From contig OW799233.1 of assembly GCA_941918925.1 (NCBI GenBank), positions 140,122,223 to 140,186,222 on the forward strand: a DNA stretch of 64,000 bases, read 5' to 3'. Shown in pieces: positions 46,686-58,632 of the stretch; within the stretch, counting starts at the first letter, position 1, and the number at the start of each line of letters is the position of its first letter. The notes below the pieces were generated by a model. It did no database searches and had not been told where the DNA came from. It saw nothing but the letters and a program-made list of their open reading frames with translations. Source of the DNA: Phyto melanocephala. Taxonomy: Eukaryota > Arthropoda > Insecta > Diptera > Rhinophoridae. The position numbers and the translations under genes are program-made.

Positions 46686-47202
46686 CGGCCTTATTCATAA
46701 CAAAAAGTTGGCATAAAGTTAGCATTAAGTTTATTCATAACACTCATGCCAAACTCTGGCTATACTCTTGTTAACGAGCTGCCAAACGTTTGCCAACTTG
46801 TGAAAGACAGCTTTTATGTGTTGTTGTTTTACATTACCAATATTTTTGTACCTACCTTTTCATCCTGTTCCCAATTTACAGATCGTTTGCGTTGCTTTTC
46901 CATTTTAATAAAAATTATATTGTTCGTTTGTTTTTTAATTTATTTTTTTAATTTTAAAAATTTTTAGTATCGATGGAAAAACAAAAATGTTAAAATTAGG
47001 GATTATATACAAGAAATGGTTGCATATTTTAGGGGTATCATGCAATTTCAGAGTTGATTTATGAGAAGTTGGCAGACGGATAAAAGTTTCTTATGAATAA
47101 ACTCTGTGCTAACGAGCTGCCAAGCTAAATCGGCATTCTAGTTAGCAGCTCGTTGTACGTAGTGTATAAACTGTGGCTAACTTTTTGTTATGAATAAGGC
47201 CG
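46686..47202. mobile_element. 517-bp MITE with 27-bp TIRs
   Basis: The ends are CGGCCTTATTCATAACAAAA plus GTTGGC (46686 onward) and, inverted, the same with GTTAGC (ending 47202). This is 26 of 27 matching bases. The flanking 8-mers AAAATAAA and AAAATAAT agree at 7 of 8 positions, suggesting an 8-bp duplication. TTATTCATAA recurs inside at 46731-46740, and inverted at 47091-47100. GCTAACGAGCTGCCA-type motifs are also repeated in both directions (46770, 47108, 47140). No coding potential; the 73-aa ORF at 46746 is chance. Confidence 0.78.
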
Positions 47203-49022
47203 AAAATAATTAAAAAGGTGGGTGTGGTACTTTCAGATTTTAAATAGCTGATAGATATTAGACATCCAGTTCACCTTTAATTCTTAATTACCAAGAAGCG
47301 CTTTATGAATCCCCCACTTAGTGCTTACCTGGTCCTAGCGGCTTTTATAAATTGTATGAATGTCATATGCTATGTTTTCTGCTTATTTCATCTATTTTAA
47401 GAATAAACGAATCATTATATATTTTCCTAACTCACTGCTAAAAAGGGTAGTATTAAGAAGAAAAATTAAAAAATACTCTTAATGTAATTTATTCTCCGTT
47501 TTTCTACTGTTTCAATAACAGGCAGTATACGAAAAAACTTTTTGGTAGGATATAACAAGTTAAATATTAAATTTTTTTAAATATATAAATATGGTCTACA
47601 CACAGTAAACAATGGTTTTGTATTTATTTATTCGTTTACTTATTCAGCGTTAATTTTTTTTAAATTATCTTTCCTTTAAATTGCTTCATAGCTTCATTAT
47701 AATTTGCCAGAGGTACTTAGTTGTTGTGGTGAACAATTTCTAATAATGAGTAAATGTACTTAAAAACAAATGTCGAAAGTGTTAATTCTGTATAAGGTTT
47801 TTCTGTAGGGATAATACAAAGGATGTAATCGCAATACTGTTTACCATTTCTTTGTAGTTCTACTGCTACTTCTTTGCAGGTGTTTATGCAAATAACTTTA
47901 AGAATTTGTAGTTACAACAAGATGGTGCCAGATGCTAGCATCCACCATAATAATCGATTTACTGAAAAGAAAGTTTGATAATAGCAATTTATGTTTATAA
48001 TAATCCAGTTTAATATACTCTCAGATCTAGTGATTGCTTTTTTTAATTTTTAGGTTGTATCACTGTTAATGGTTAAAGTTTAGTGATAATAATATTTCTA
48101 TAAATGGTTTAGTTTAATATCTGCTCAGATCTACTCGTTGTTATACCCTTCACAGGAGAGAGTAAAAGGATTAACTTAAGTTTGTTATTATTCTATTTGT
48201 AACTTCTACAATATTCATTTGCAGCCACACAAAGTAGTAATTTTCTGAATGCTTATAAATAGAGAAGTCAACCCAGGAATATCTGGCTGTCCAACCGTTG
48301 GAGCGTTAAAATCAACAATTAGAAGACTCCATACATCCCACGGACTCGTATGTAGCAAAAGTTTATCAGAAATGCTATAAAAAAATTTTGCTATTGAAAA
48401 TTTCCAATTTCAATCCATTAGCAGTTGAGATTTGAACAAAAGGCAAAGTGAGACTCTGTTTCTTATATATGTTGCAGCAACAAAATTCTATAAAACAAAC
48501 AACAACAAAAAGTAGGCAGTGTTGTACATGATGGGTCGTTGTTTTGCTTTGTATATATTGTATATAATATGTGCACGAATGTAAGTAACACATGTGTACA
48601 TGTATGTATATGATGGCAAAAACTGTGTGGGTTGCTGTAGTTATTATATTTTGATGCTAATTCATGTGTGCGAATGTATGTAAAGCGATGATCTTGGTTT
48701 GTTTACTGTACGTTGCATGAACATGATCACACACAACAAAAGTGTATGTATGTAATTTACATGACATATCTGCAGATAACGCGACTAGTTCATACACTCA
48801 TGTAAAGTACACTCTGTAATTGATTAGGACTAATCCAAAGATCACCCAAATGTATGAAGAAAACGTGGTCGATTTCACATTACGATGTCCTAGGGCTGAA
48901 CCATTTAACCCATCGGAGCAGTCTCAAAACTACTCTTTGTCAGTACTCGATGGAGCATCTACACGACCATTATATACGTCTTGACAGCAATATATGTAAT
49001 CGTTAAAACACGAACACTTCTC
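47203..49022. other. AT-rich DNA with TATG microsatellites
   Basis: TATG/CATG-type low-complexity patches occur near 48595-48760. No gene recognised. CGATGGAGCATCTACACGAC near 48948 belongs to a slightly GC-richer patch (48840-48975) that I cannot assign. Confidence 0.35.
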
Positions 49023-50158
49023 CACAGAAAAAAATATTCCTTAAATTTGTTTAATTAATTGACTTTTTGATTTGTTTTAAAATTCTAATTATATTTTTCA
49101 TTAACTAAATTAATTTTTTTAATTGATATTAAATATTTTCAAAAACCAAAGATATTTCTGTCAGTTGAATAAAATAAATAAAAAATAAAAAATGTTATTT
49201 TAAATGAAATTTTTTGAAATTTGAATTTCTTAGAATAAATTTAATATAATTATTATTCAGGGAGCAGAATAATAAAAATAGTAGACAGTCTGCATGAAAA
49301 AGTTCTGGTAAGTGAAAGTATATAAAAATATGTTCAGTTTTTAATATAATAAATGGTTTCAGTTTCATTGTAGATGTGCCCAAATCCAATAATTATTGCA
49401 TCCCCTTATATTCAACAGAATTCTCATTTTAGTAGGTAAGTTTGTTGAATTTCTTCACTCTGTCTGATCAAGCCTTTTTACCGGTTAATATTCTTTATAT
49501 CTAGGTTGTTGATGCTACCAGTTATTTTTGGATCTCCGGCTTTCGATATGGTGTAGTATGTCTACTTATGGAACCCTACTTCTTATGCTAAGTTATTTTT
49601 ATATAAATAACGAAATGTATTTAAAAATATAGATTCATATGTACCACATATGTATATTAAGAATATATAAATATCAAAAAAAATATATTTATTTTTTTTT
49701 TCTAAACAGGTTAACTGCCTGTCCAACGATGTCGAAAGAAAACCCAAGCGAAATTTCATTCGTACAAATACGTTGAAAACAAAAACAAATTTTTAGTTTC
49801 TGTTGTTGTTTTTAATATATTTGGACGAATGAAAGTTCGCTTGGGATTTTTTTCGACATCGTTGAACAGGCAGTAAATAATTTTTGTTATTGATATAATA
49901 AATGATTTTATTATATAATTACCAAATCTCAAATATAGACATGATTAAATTAATTAAAATAATTTTTGAAAATTATGGAAATTTTAATTAATTTTTTAAT
50001 ACTGTTTTAATTGATATTTTTCGCAATATTTTTTCAATTAAAACTATTAATTTTCATTTAATTAATAGTATCATTTTGATGATTGGAGCAAAATTAAACA
50101 ATTTTTTAATTATTAATATTAATTTCGTAATTGAAGTTCATATTTATTTTTTTCTGTG
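49023..50158. mobile_element. possible MITE with CACAGAAAAAAATA ends
   Basis: CACAGAAAAAAATA at 49023 is mirrored by TATTTTTTTCTGTG at 50145-50158, a perfect 14-bp inverted repeat. Both arms are rich in AATTAATTTTTTTAATTGAT-like strings. The middle contains non-repetitive sequence and a second MITE (49714-49874). No target duplication is obvious, so it could be two unrelated ends. Confidence 0.4.
49714..49874. mobile_element. 161-bp hairpin MITE with ~50-bp TIRs
   Basis: The first 50 bases (ACTGCCTGTCCAACGATGTC onward to CATTCGT) and the last 50 are inverted repeats with about five mismatches. The 61-bp loop contains T- and TTG-rich sequence. A transcript from either strand would fold into a long hairpin. 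No coding potential; the target duplication is unclear (possibly TA or TTA). Confidence 0.82.
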
Positions 50159-52049
50159 TCGTTTAACTACAACTTTTGTTTAAAAATAATACGGTTCATA
50201 ACTGCATTACATAGAACCATGTTGTTAGTAGTCCATTTAGCTAAGTCTATGTATGAGGTGAATAAATATTATGATATTGTATATTATTTTGAAAACTATA
50301 TCATCAGAAATTTTTCTTTGAAACAAACTTAAAAAATTTTCTTCAATTTGGAATAAAATCCTGAGTTTACTTATTGCTGTTTGTCCGCCTGTTAATGTTA
50401 ATTTTGGTACAATTTTTTTTTATGTTTGCATAAGAAAGCAACTTTCTCCACCACTTAATAAATGCAAAGTAGTTTTAAAACCTTTTTGTTTTAAAAAAAT
50501 TTAAATGCAAAAAATATATTTTATTGCAAATGTACTGCACCAAATTAAAGCTATTACCTTTCGTTAAGCGCTCTTGAAATTAACATTTAGTTTTAAACTT
50601 TATATTCCGTTAGGTGTGCCTTATGGACAACTAACTCTACCCTAGTTACCTTATACATATGTATATATATTGTGTTACAGAGATCGAGAATTTTTTAAAA
50701 AATTTACAGTCTAGAAATGCTTATTTCATAATCATCCTGAAAGTTGTTGTTTGTATGTGGATTGGCACTGCTATTATGATATTATGATATGATATTAACA
50801 GTTTGTATCCAGTATGTAAAAGGACATAACTATAATTAATATGAGTTGCTTTAAATTCAAGGTTTTTAAATAAAATCTAAATAGTAATTTGCAAAAATGT
50901 AAATGAGAATTGATTTATAAATTAAACTAATATAAACTAAACTAATAAAATTAAAACCTAAACTAATGTTTTAACTATTTATGCAAATATAAAGTTTTTA
51001 AAACAACCACCCACTTATAAGAAAATTAACAAATGTCGAACAATAACTGTCTCATGCCCACATATTGAGCTTATATCCAAAAATCTTATTTTAAATAAAG
51101 ACAAAATTGGAATTGATAAATAAGCTTATATGATTACGATACACTACAAAAAATTCGTTAAGTCCTGTACATAAATAATTCGATACACATAATAAAGTTT
51201 AAAGTTGTCGACAATGATGTAATTTTGTTTCCTGGAAATAATTACAATATCACGTGATTTCCAACAGTTGCATAGTTCACTGTAGCTACGAAAATTCACT
51301 ATCCCCCAACAGCTTGTTTAATGAGAAAAAAAAATATTTTTACATACTAACTTTTCAGCTGAAAAAAATGTTGTGACAAATGCCTGATTTTGAAATAAAA
51401 ATTTCACAAAGGCCATAGTAAAATCTTTTAGCTTGCTTTTGCATGCTTAAATATGCTAAGAACTGAAAATATATTTTTTTTTTGTTCTGTCTTTCCTGGC
51501 CATTAACGAAATGTGAAACTTTATGTTAATTTTACTTATTTAATTTCCTGCCTCTATTAATAAGAGTTAAGCGTATTAGTAAAACTTTACTAATAAAATT
51601 CACCATGGGATTATAAAAATTTAATAAGTTCTTTTTGCTTATAAATATTTTTTAGATTTGATTATAAAATATGCAAAATGAAAATTTTTCTTAATAATAT
51701 AAATAATAATATAAATAATGTCACTTAAATTAACTTTTAAAGCTTTGCAAGGATGGCTCATTGTGGAGCAATTTCAATAACATATTTTAAAATATGTGAG
51801 TGTTGCTCTTAAATTTCTGCAGCAATGGCCAACATTCAAGGACTGTCTCAGACTTCTTCAAATATTCTTGTTCCTTAAAATAACCTTAAAGAAAATGGTT
51901 GGGTGTTGAGAAATCTAATAAAAATGCCAATTAATTAATTTCCGAATTTCTGGAACTTATTCGAGATCAAAAAATATTACTTAAAAGTGGTTTTTCGTGC
52001 AGTAGCTTTCTACCTCTAAAGCCATATCTCAGGTCTGATTTCAAAAGCA
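50159..52049. other. AT-rich DNA; maybe decayed transposase at its end
   Basis: No gene recognised. The 51740-52049 part may be the continuation of the mariner-type relic that follows on the minus strand, but I could not match motifs. Confidence 0.35.
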
Positions 52050-52310
52050 GAATGTAAAAAATTTTATCATAAGCCGTTACCGATCCCGCTCTTCATTTAC
52101 TGTTACGAAGAAATAAATCCCAATGATATTTAAACACCATACTGTGCACATAATGGGATTTTTTAACGTTAATCAATGGCTGTTGGTTTTTAAAAAAATC
52201 CAGAGCCCATAGCTCTACTTGTAAATAAAACCATTTAAATGAAAATGAGCTTCATCACTTGTAATCAGATTTTCGATAAATTTTATGGACAACTTAAATG
52301 CAAAAATTAA
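52050..52310 (-). pseudogene. mariner-superfamily transposase relic (DDE domain start)
   Basis: Read leftward from about 52308: ENLITSDEAHFHLNGFIYK, a stop, SYGLW, then about 52160-52105 MCTVWCLNIIGIYFFRN. This matches the block SDEAHFHL.G.VN.QN.R.W ... VTVWC....GIIGPYFF of the same insect transposase group whose N-terminus (MERYTIE...) and C-terminus (CRRSRGGHL) survive in the short elements. The first catalytic Asp (in SDEAHF) is present; stops and frameshifts make it non-functional. It may be what is left of a longer relative of those elements. I found no TIRs. Confidence 0.72.
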
Positions 52311-54086
52311 GACGTTGACGATCATCTGCCGGTTTAAGTTCTAAGATAAATTTAACCTTATTTTGATATAATAATAATCCTTCCTTTTTAATTTTATAGC
52401 TTCTGGTAGATGCTTTTGGTGCTTCGTTAATCTTTTGTTCTTTCCCTGGGGGCATGCTAACTGAACAAGGTGTTAACGCCTTGGTGTTATTGCTAGTTCA
52501 GTAAAGGCATTATTAGAGCATCAAGAGTCGGCAATATGAGACTCAGTAAAGGAGTGGAAGGCGGTCGAAAAGGGACCAAAAATTGTAGTTGTCCGCTTCG
52601 ATATTTCTCCAACACACATGTATTTATATAACCCTTTCCTTTATACGTTCAATACTTTCCGTAGTGTGAAGTAATTGTGGTCTATCGGTGTCCCTGACGG
52701 TGCCAAGTTGACGTAATGATGAAAAAAAGCAGCAAACCATTGCTTTAAAGGACGAAATTCTGTCGTTAAAATGTAGATGATATGTTTTTTGTATAACAAT
52801 ATTTCATCATTGATTTATTTAGTAAAATTTTAGCCCACCCTGTATAATAATTAACCATGAAAGTAGAAGTTTAAGAAATACCACTGTATTTTTTACCATG
52901 GAAATGCATAAACAATTGTTTGATTTATGTTGCATTAATAACCGATATTGGCTGCTTGTTTTTAATACAGACTGACTTGATGTGTTCTTTTTCTTCACTT
53001 TAGTATACATGAGTCTAACAACTGCATTTGCGTTAAATTTTTCTATATTTTTTTACGATTTAAAATTTGCATTTTTATGTAAATTTTTTAAACTTCAACT
53101 ACAACTCTTACTCTCAACTTGTCTGTGTTTGTTTCTGCTCCCTTGTTTCGTTGTGATGTAGTTATCCTTGATGTTGTTGGTTCATTGTATCTTTGCTATA
53201 CATACTGATGTTTGGGTATATGTTTTGGTACTTGTAATGCTTTTTAACAAAAGAGCTGGTAGCGGTATAATATTTTTGCGGGGTCAGTCACTGACTGATA
53301 TTTCCGTAGGTTGGCCAGTCGACTATCTTCTTTTTCTTCCACCATCATTCTGCAGTCTCTTCATTGTGTATTCATGTTGCTGCTGTCATTATTGTAGATG
53401 CTGTAATGTTGCTATAGTTGCTAGGTTGATACCAACAAAATCCTAGATAATGTTGGCTTGGCGTCTCAGCATCTCTCTTTCTCATATTCATACACAGTTT
53501 TTTTTTTTTTGCATATTTTTTTCTATGCATTGTTTGTTCACTCTGTGACACAACTAAAGTCATCATTTTATACCCTGGCTTTATTTATTTGTTTCTTCTT
53601 CATATTTTTCTTAACATTTGTGGGTCGTTCGCCGCTTATGCCTTTTGGGCATTTGTATACGTGTACAAGTATTTCTGTACGTACATATATACTAGTTTCA
53701 TTTGATTTATTTAAATTTTTTCTGAGTTCCACTGTTCAGTTGGGGTCTTTGTGACAGTAAATGTAAATTGTTTTTATTTATTTAAAAATTTTTATTTTTC
53801 ATTTTTTTTGCTCTTTCAATTTTGGCACATTTTTGATTTATTTTGATCCTTGTTCATTTCATTTTATTTTCTTTCCTTATTTTTTTAGCTCTGGCTCATT
53901 GTCTTGTGCATATAATAAAATATCTTATATTATTGTTTATTATTTCTTTATTATTGTTGTATGAGCTTTTTGTCCATCCTTCTGCTGCTGCATCATAAAT
54001 AATAGTAGTTTTTTTCTTCTTATTACAATAAACATTATCTATTGTTGTACATGACCAGGGCCAAATTGGCATAAGCTTACATATAC
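52311..54086. other. AT-rich DNA; T-rich ORFs not credible
   Basis: It contains an 18-bp near-palindrome CAAGGTGTTAACGCCTTG (about 52466-52483). Three short ORFs (53168-53754) are rich in Phe/Leu/Ser from poly-T tracts and overlap one another; none has a domain. TATAAAA read on the minus strand at 53567-53573 is a lone motif. Confidence 0.35.
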
Positions 54087-54115
54087 GTATGTATGTATGT
54101 ATTTATGTATGTATG

Positions 54116-54145
<30 letters not shown>
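54087..54145 (+). repeat. (ATGT)n microsatellite
   Basis: About 14 copies of ATGT with one TTT interruption near 54102. Confidence 0.95.
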
Positions 54146-54146
<1 letters not shown>

Positions 54147-54696
54147 TTATTGTTTCAAAACAAACAAAAATTGTATGAAATTTTTAATGAATTTTTAAGG
54201 GATTTTATTACTTTTGTTGTGTAATATTTGCTTTTGCCAAACTGGCTTTAAAATGTCAAATTTAGGCCCGACATAAATAGTTAAATTAAGGACAATCCTC
54301 TAAGTGATGAACGAGGATTATAAAAAGGGTACTAGGAAGTGAAAAATATCACTTTTATTACTATTATTTATATTTTTACTTTCTCAATTTTTATTTGTGT
54401 ATTTTACATACATATAATTTTAAAATTTTTCTAATTCCACTTTTTATATTGTAAGTACATTAAACTCAAACCTAAATGATACCTTGAAATTCTGTTACGT
54501 TCATTTTATTATCCTTTTTACAACCATTGAATAATTTTGCTTTTAAAATTTTTCGATACTTTTGTAATTTCTACAATATTAATTAATGATTTTATTTCAA
54601 ATACAATAAACATGGACTATATTAACCGTTGTCTCTTTGTCATTTTGTGCGTCCGTAATTAGTTTCTAGCAGATCCATCAAAAACGAAAAGCATTT
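54146..54696. other. AT-rich spacer
   Basis: No recognisable feature before composite HINE copy C. Confidence 0.35.
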
Positions 54697-54844
54697 AAAA
54701 CAAGTAAGAGCACTATGTTCGGCTGTGCCGAATCTTTTATACCCACCACCAATTTTGTGTACATTTAAAGCACAATATTTATTATTTTGTTAATCATTAT
54801 GGAATAATTTCTTTATAATAAAATATATATCACTTTCTTTGTAG

Positions 54845-55440
54845 AGGGTGGTTAAATTTTAAGGGCCCATGTTGAAGGTGAACTACAGCTAGTCTTTAAA
54901 TTTGTTTTCTGCATTTCATTTGACATTTCTCAATCTCAAGCTTACTCAATTTGATCCGTGGAAAGATTCGCAAATGAGCAACGCTTTAAAGTTATTCAGG
55001 TTTTTTATGAAAATGGGCGTTCAAATCAAAATACATTTTGCGCACTTCGTAATTCTTTTGATCAACATAATCGTTCAAATTCGTCCACAATCGGGAAAAT
55101 TGTAAAAAATATTTAAATTTCTGCAAAACAGGTCTGTATAAAATGTTAGGAAATCTGTGAATGCCTTCTTAGTTCGTTGAATGGGAACCACTGCTGGTTT
55201 TTGCGATAGAGTGGCAAAAGAGCAGTCAACATCGCCTCATCATCATCAACATTGTCATTGAAAATTTGGACCATCAGATAGTGGAGTGGCGCCAAGGATG
55301 GGGGGCCATTTGGCAGATATTTTGTTAAATACATAATTGAACCATACAAATATTATAAATACAAAAAGAAATACTAATAATATCCTAAATAATTTGTGTT
55401 TTATTTAAATTCAACATCAGCCCTTAAAATTTAACCACCC
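54845..55440 (+). mobile_element. mariner-superfamily deletion derivative nested in copy C
   Basis: GGGTGGTTAAATTTTAAGGG at the left and CCCTTAAAATTTAACCACCC at the right form a perfect 20-bp inverted repeat. The HTH remnant begins GTGGAAAG instead of ATGGAAAG. The C-terminal remnant (AAAATTTGGACCATCAGAT, about 55260 on) is frame-damaged. Confidence 0.8.
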
Positions 55441-56403
55441 TTTATAACTTCGATATGCTACTAAAATGCTTTTGTAAATGTAGTCTTTCAATGAAAGTGG
55501 GCATTAAAGTAGGCACGTTAATAAAGTTGCTGCTAATAAATACAACTTATATATTTCAATATAGTTCTTAATTTTCCCAAAAACTTTGTCAAAAGAGAAA
55601 TTACATGAATTTAAGAAAAACCATTATATGGGAGGTAGGCGTTATAGTGGGCGTGACACCTAAACTTTTTGGCGCAACAACTACATTGATTAGAAGGATA
55701 TATGTAGCAAATTTCCTTATCATACCTCTAATTTTGTCGGTTTTATGAGCTTTAACATTTCATTAACGGTAGATAACGTGAAAAGTGGGCATTATAATAG
55801 GCGTGTCAAAGTTATTTTTACGAATGAGTACAATTTAGATGTTTCAATATAGCCTTTTATTATTGCAAAATCTTTTTTAATAGAGAAATTATATGAATTT
55901 TAGGTAAAACGTTATATGGGAGGTGGGCGTAAAAGTGGGCGTGGCACATTGATTTTCCGTTAAGAAAAAAGCCTCTCACCAAAAAGCAAAGTGTGCAAAA
56001 TTTCAGAGTCGTACATCCAATGTTATTGCTTTTATAACGTTTTTGTTTTTAAATATACCGAAAAATACACTGTGCGGTATAAATTTTCGTACATTTGGAT
56101 CGATAACTCCTCTCGTAATGCATAGATTTAGATAATTTTCGGGGAAAAATATTGTTTTTACACAGAAAGTATATATTCGAAGTTTCATGGGGCTACGTTA
56201 ATGCGTTTGGACACAATTCCATTTTATTCGATGTTCGAAGGACACGGTTTTTTCGACGTACTCCTGCTTTTTGAGCTATAACTCTCTTCCTAATATTCCG
56301 ATTTAGCCCATTTTCAATACCAAACAAACCTTGTCTATAGGAAAGATTCTGGCAAAATTTGAGCCCCCTAGCTTTTTCGGTGTGACCTTTATCGTGCTTT
56401 CAA

Positions 56404-56425
56404 CAGACGGACAGACGGACGGACA
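56404..56425 (+). repeat. GACGGACA microsatellite, copy C
   Basis: Only about two to three units, the shortest of the composite copies. Confidence 0.85.
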
Positions 56426-56565
56426 TAGCTAGATCATCATCAAATCAAACCCTGATTCAGAATATATATACTTTATGGGGTCTAAAATGGATATTTCTAT
56501 GTGTTACCAACGGAATGACAAAATGAATATACCCCCACCATTTTTTTGGTGGCGGGTATAAAAAT

Positions 56566-56814
56566 ATATATAAAAGGGATCAGGACATGCTTGTAGCATG
56601 TAATTGCAAGATCAAAAATATTCGATTTCAAAACCAGAAAAATGTGTTTATATCACTGTGAGATAAATTGATTTTTTCCTAGATTTTAAAACAAGAATTC
56701 TTTTTGTTAAGAACTAAGCGACTTATTTTTTAATTGTTTATATAAGATTATTCCTTGCAATGATTCATAAAATAATGCAAAATGTCTGAAATTTAGCAGC
56801 CTAACGTAAATCCT
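56566..56814. other. short spacer between two mobile elements
   Basis: AT-rich with no recognised feature. Confidence 0.3.
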
Positions 56815-57545
56815 ACACACAAAGAAAAACCATGGTTACGACATGATCACGACGGTCATATTATAGTTTCTATAACAATATTTGGTTGTCGAAAACAAGT
56901 AATAGTAATTTTTGTTTCATTTCATCATATATTTTGTCACGATAATCAATCATCTGTTTGAATTGTATCATTTAATGTTTACTCTTGTAAAAATTTCAAA
57001 CTGGTTATCATTTAAAAAAAGTATGATTTTAAAAAAATAATTTGACAAAAATAACATTACATTCAAAACCATTAAAAATTAAAAATAATCATTAAATAAT
57101 AAGTGAGCCAACAGTATGATTACAAATTAATCAAGCTATGATTTATTTTAAATAATAATTTGATTTCAACTGTTCTTCTTCTTGCTGAATAAATTTTTAT
57201 TATTTGAAAAGTTTGAGATGTCAAAAAAATTAACAAAAATTTTGAAAAATTAAAGAAAATTTAAAAATAAACGTGAAAATGTAAAAAATATTGGTAAAAA
57301 AATGCAATTAAATTGGTAAGTACAATCAACTTGTGTATGTTACAGCAAAAGACAATAATTTGCCGTAAAAAAGCAAAGATTGTCGATTTTAATTGTAGTC
57401 ATATATATGATTATTGAATGATACTTAAATTAAACATGATAATGATAACAAGTAACCATTATTATTTTAAACATAATCATACAATTCAATCATAGTATGA
57501 TGCTCTGCGATTATGGTTATCACAACCATATTTTTTTTTGCGTGT
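56815..57545. mobile_element. ~730-bp MITE with ACACRCAAA ends
   Basis: The left end, ACACACAAAGAAAAACCATG followed by GTTACGA, is matched in inverted form by the right end (ACACGCAAA, an A-run, then TATGGTTGTGATAACC). The imperfect TIR is about 26-30 bp. The interior is AT-rich with repeated ATAATCAT/ATGATTAT strings near both ends. It has no ORF. The target duplication is not clear. Confidence 0.5.
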
Positions 57546-57988
57546 ATGTCAAATGTTCATAATGCTTTAACATAGGCGAAGTAAATCGATAGAAAACACA
57601 CGTTAAACTTGAAAAACTTTTTAAGAATGCGAAACAATTATTTTGATTTTTTTACGAAACTAAACATTATAAGTGTTAATGGGTGGGAAACTACGGTGTT
57701 TATATGCTCAATTTGAAAAGTATGAAACTATGCTGGTTGCTCTCATATATGTTGTTTGGGCATTGCACCTCGCAGAATTATATAGTTAGGCTCATGTTCA
57801 CATCTAACCGACTTTAGAGCAGACGTTCTGATGAAAAATTGTACTTGCGGCCGAAGATATCGTATCTACTTGATAACATTCCGTGCAATTTTCCAAAAAA
57901 CTTGTGATTGTTTTAACTAAATAAAATTAAAACAATTTAGAATTGAAATTCTTAAAACTACGTTTATTTGCTTAAATTTTATACTGTA
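57546..57988. other. spacer with a short dispersed motif
   Basis: GGGCATTGCACCTCGCAGAATT near 57757 resembles GGGCATTGCATCCCCCAGAATT near 30501, so an old shared repeat may underlie both. No gene. Confidence 0.3.
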
Positions 57989-58156
57989 CTAGCTGACCCA
58001 GCAAACGTTGTTTTGCCATATAAATTATTTCTAGGAAATATTTTTTACATCAAAAAAAACATAAACCATATGTGTTCTACGGTATGCAAATCTATTTTAG
58101 TTTAAAACTTTTTCGAAGTCGTTACGTTATTTAGGTGAGGCATAAATTGTCCCTTG

Positions 58157-58300
58157 TGGTTAGGTTAGGATAGATCCGGCAGCCGCCCGAAGGCATAGCT
58201 CACTTGGGTCCTCCGAGGGTCCCGTTGTGATACCGTAGGCACCATCGCCCGTTCGTCTATGCCCTCTGGCCGTCGTTCCTCAGCCAACCTGTCCTGTTCA
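58157..58300 (-). mobile_element. SINE fragment, second family with shared 3' end
   Basis: On the minus strand it has CGGTATCACAACGGGACC, GGACCCAAGTGAGCTATG, GGCAGCCG-type sequence (CGGGCGGCTGCCGG) and ends CCTAACCTAACC at about 58157. The 3' portion clearly parallels the SINE at 26306-26517 (GGTATCACAAAGGG, GACCCAAGTGAGCTGC, CCTAACCTAACC), while the upstream part is unrelated and lacks a clear B-box. It is a different or 5'-truncated SINE family with a common tail. Confidence 0.62.
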
Positions 58301-58632
58301 CGAAGGTATGGATATTTCCCAGATCAACTGTGGAAAGACTTGTGGTGAGTCACTCTAAATATTTAGGAGTATGAAAAACATATGTTGACCGATCCTTAAA
58401 CGTTTATTTCTGCTTTGGCTGGACTATAAAATGTGTGCAATTTGACAAAAATACTTTGAAATATATCAATGCAAGTGCATAATTAAACAAGTAAGAGCAC
58501 TATATTCGGCTGTGCCGAATCTTTTATACCCACCACCAATTTTGTGTACATTTAAAGCACAATATTTATTATTTTGTTAATCGCTATGGAATAATCTCAT
58601 TATAATAAAATATGTACCACTTTCTTTGTATA

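Larger units (their letters stand above)
54697..56565 (-). mobile_element. composite HINE, copy C
   Basis: Same architecture as the 14.35 kb copy: AAAACAAGTAAGAGCACTAT edge, ATTCGGC/GCCGAAT-type hairpin (here GTTCGGC-TGT-GCCGAAT), TTTTATACCCACCACCAA, the nested mariner relic (54845-55440), ~288-bp tandem units, a short GACGGACA run (56404-56425), and the TTGGTGGCGGGTATAAAAA edge. No coding capacity. Confidence 0.82.

Noticed and set aside
53567..53573. TATAAAA on the minus strand as a promoter
   Set aside because: A single motif in AT-rich DNA; no initiator at proper spacing and no credible ORF downstream.
53168..53754. Overlapping 92- to 98-aa ORFs with hydrophobic stretches
   Set aside because: They arise from T-rich low-complexity DNA on overlapping frames and show no domain or signal of selection.
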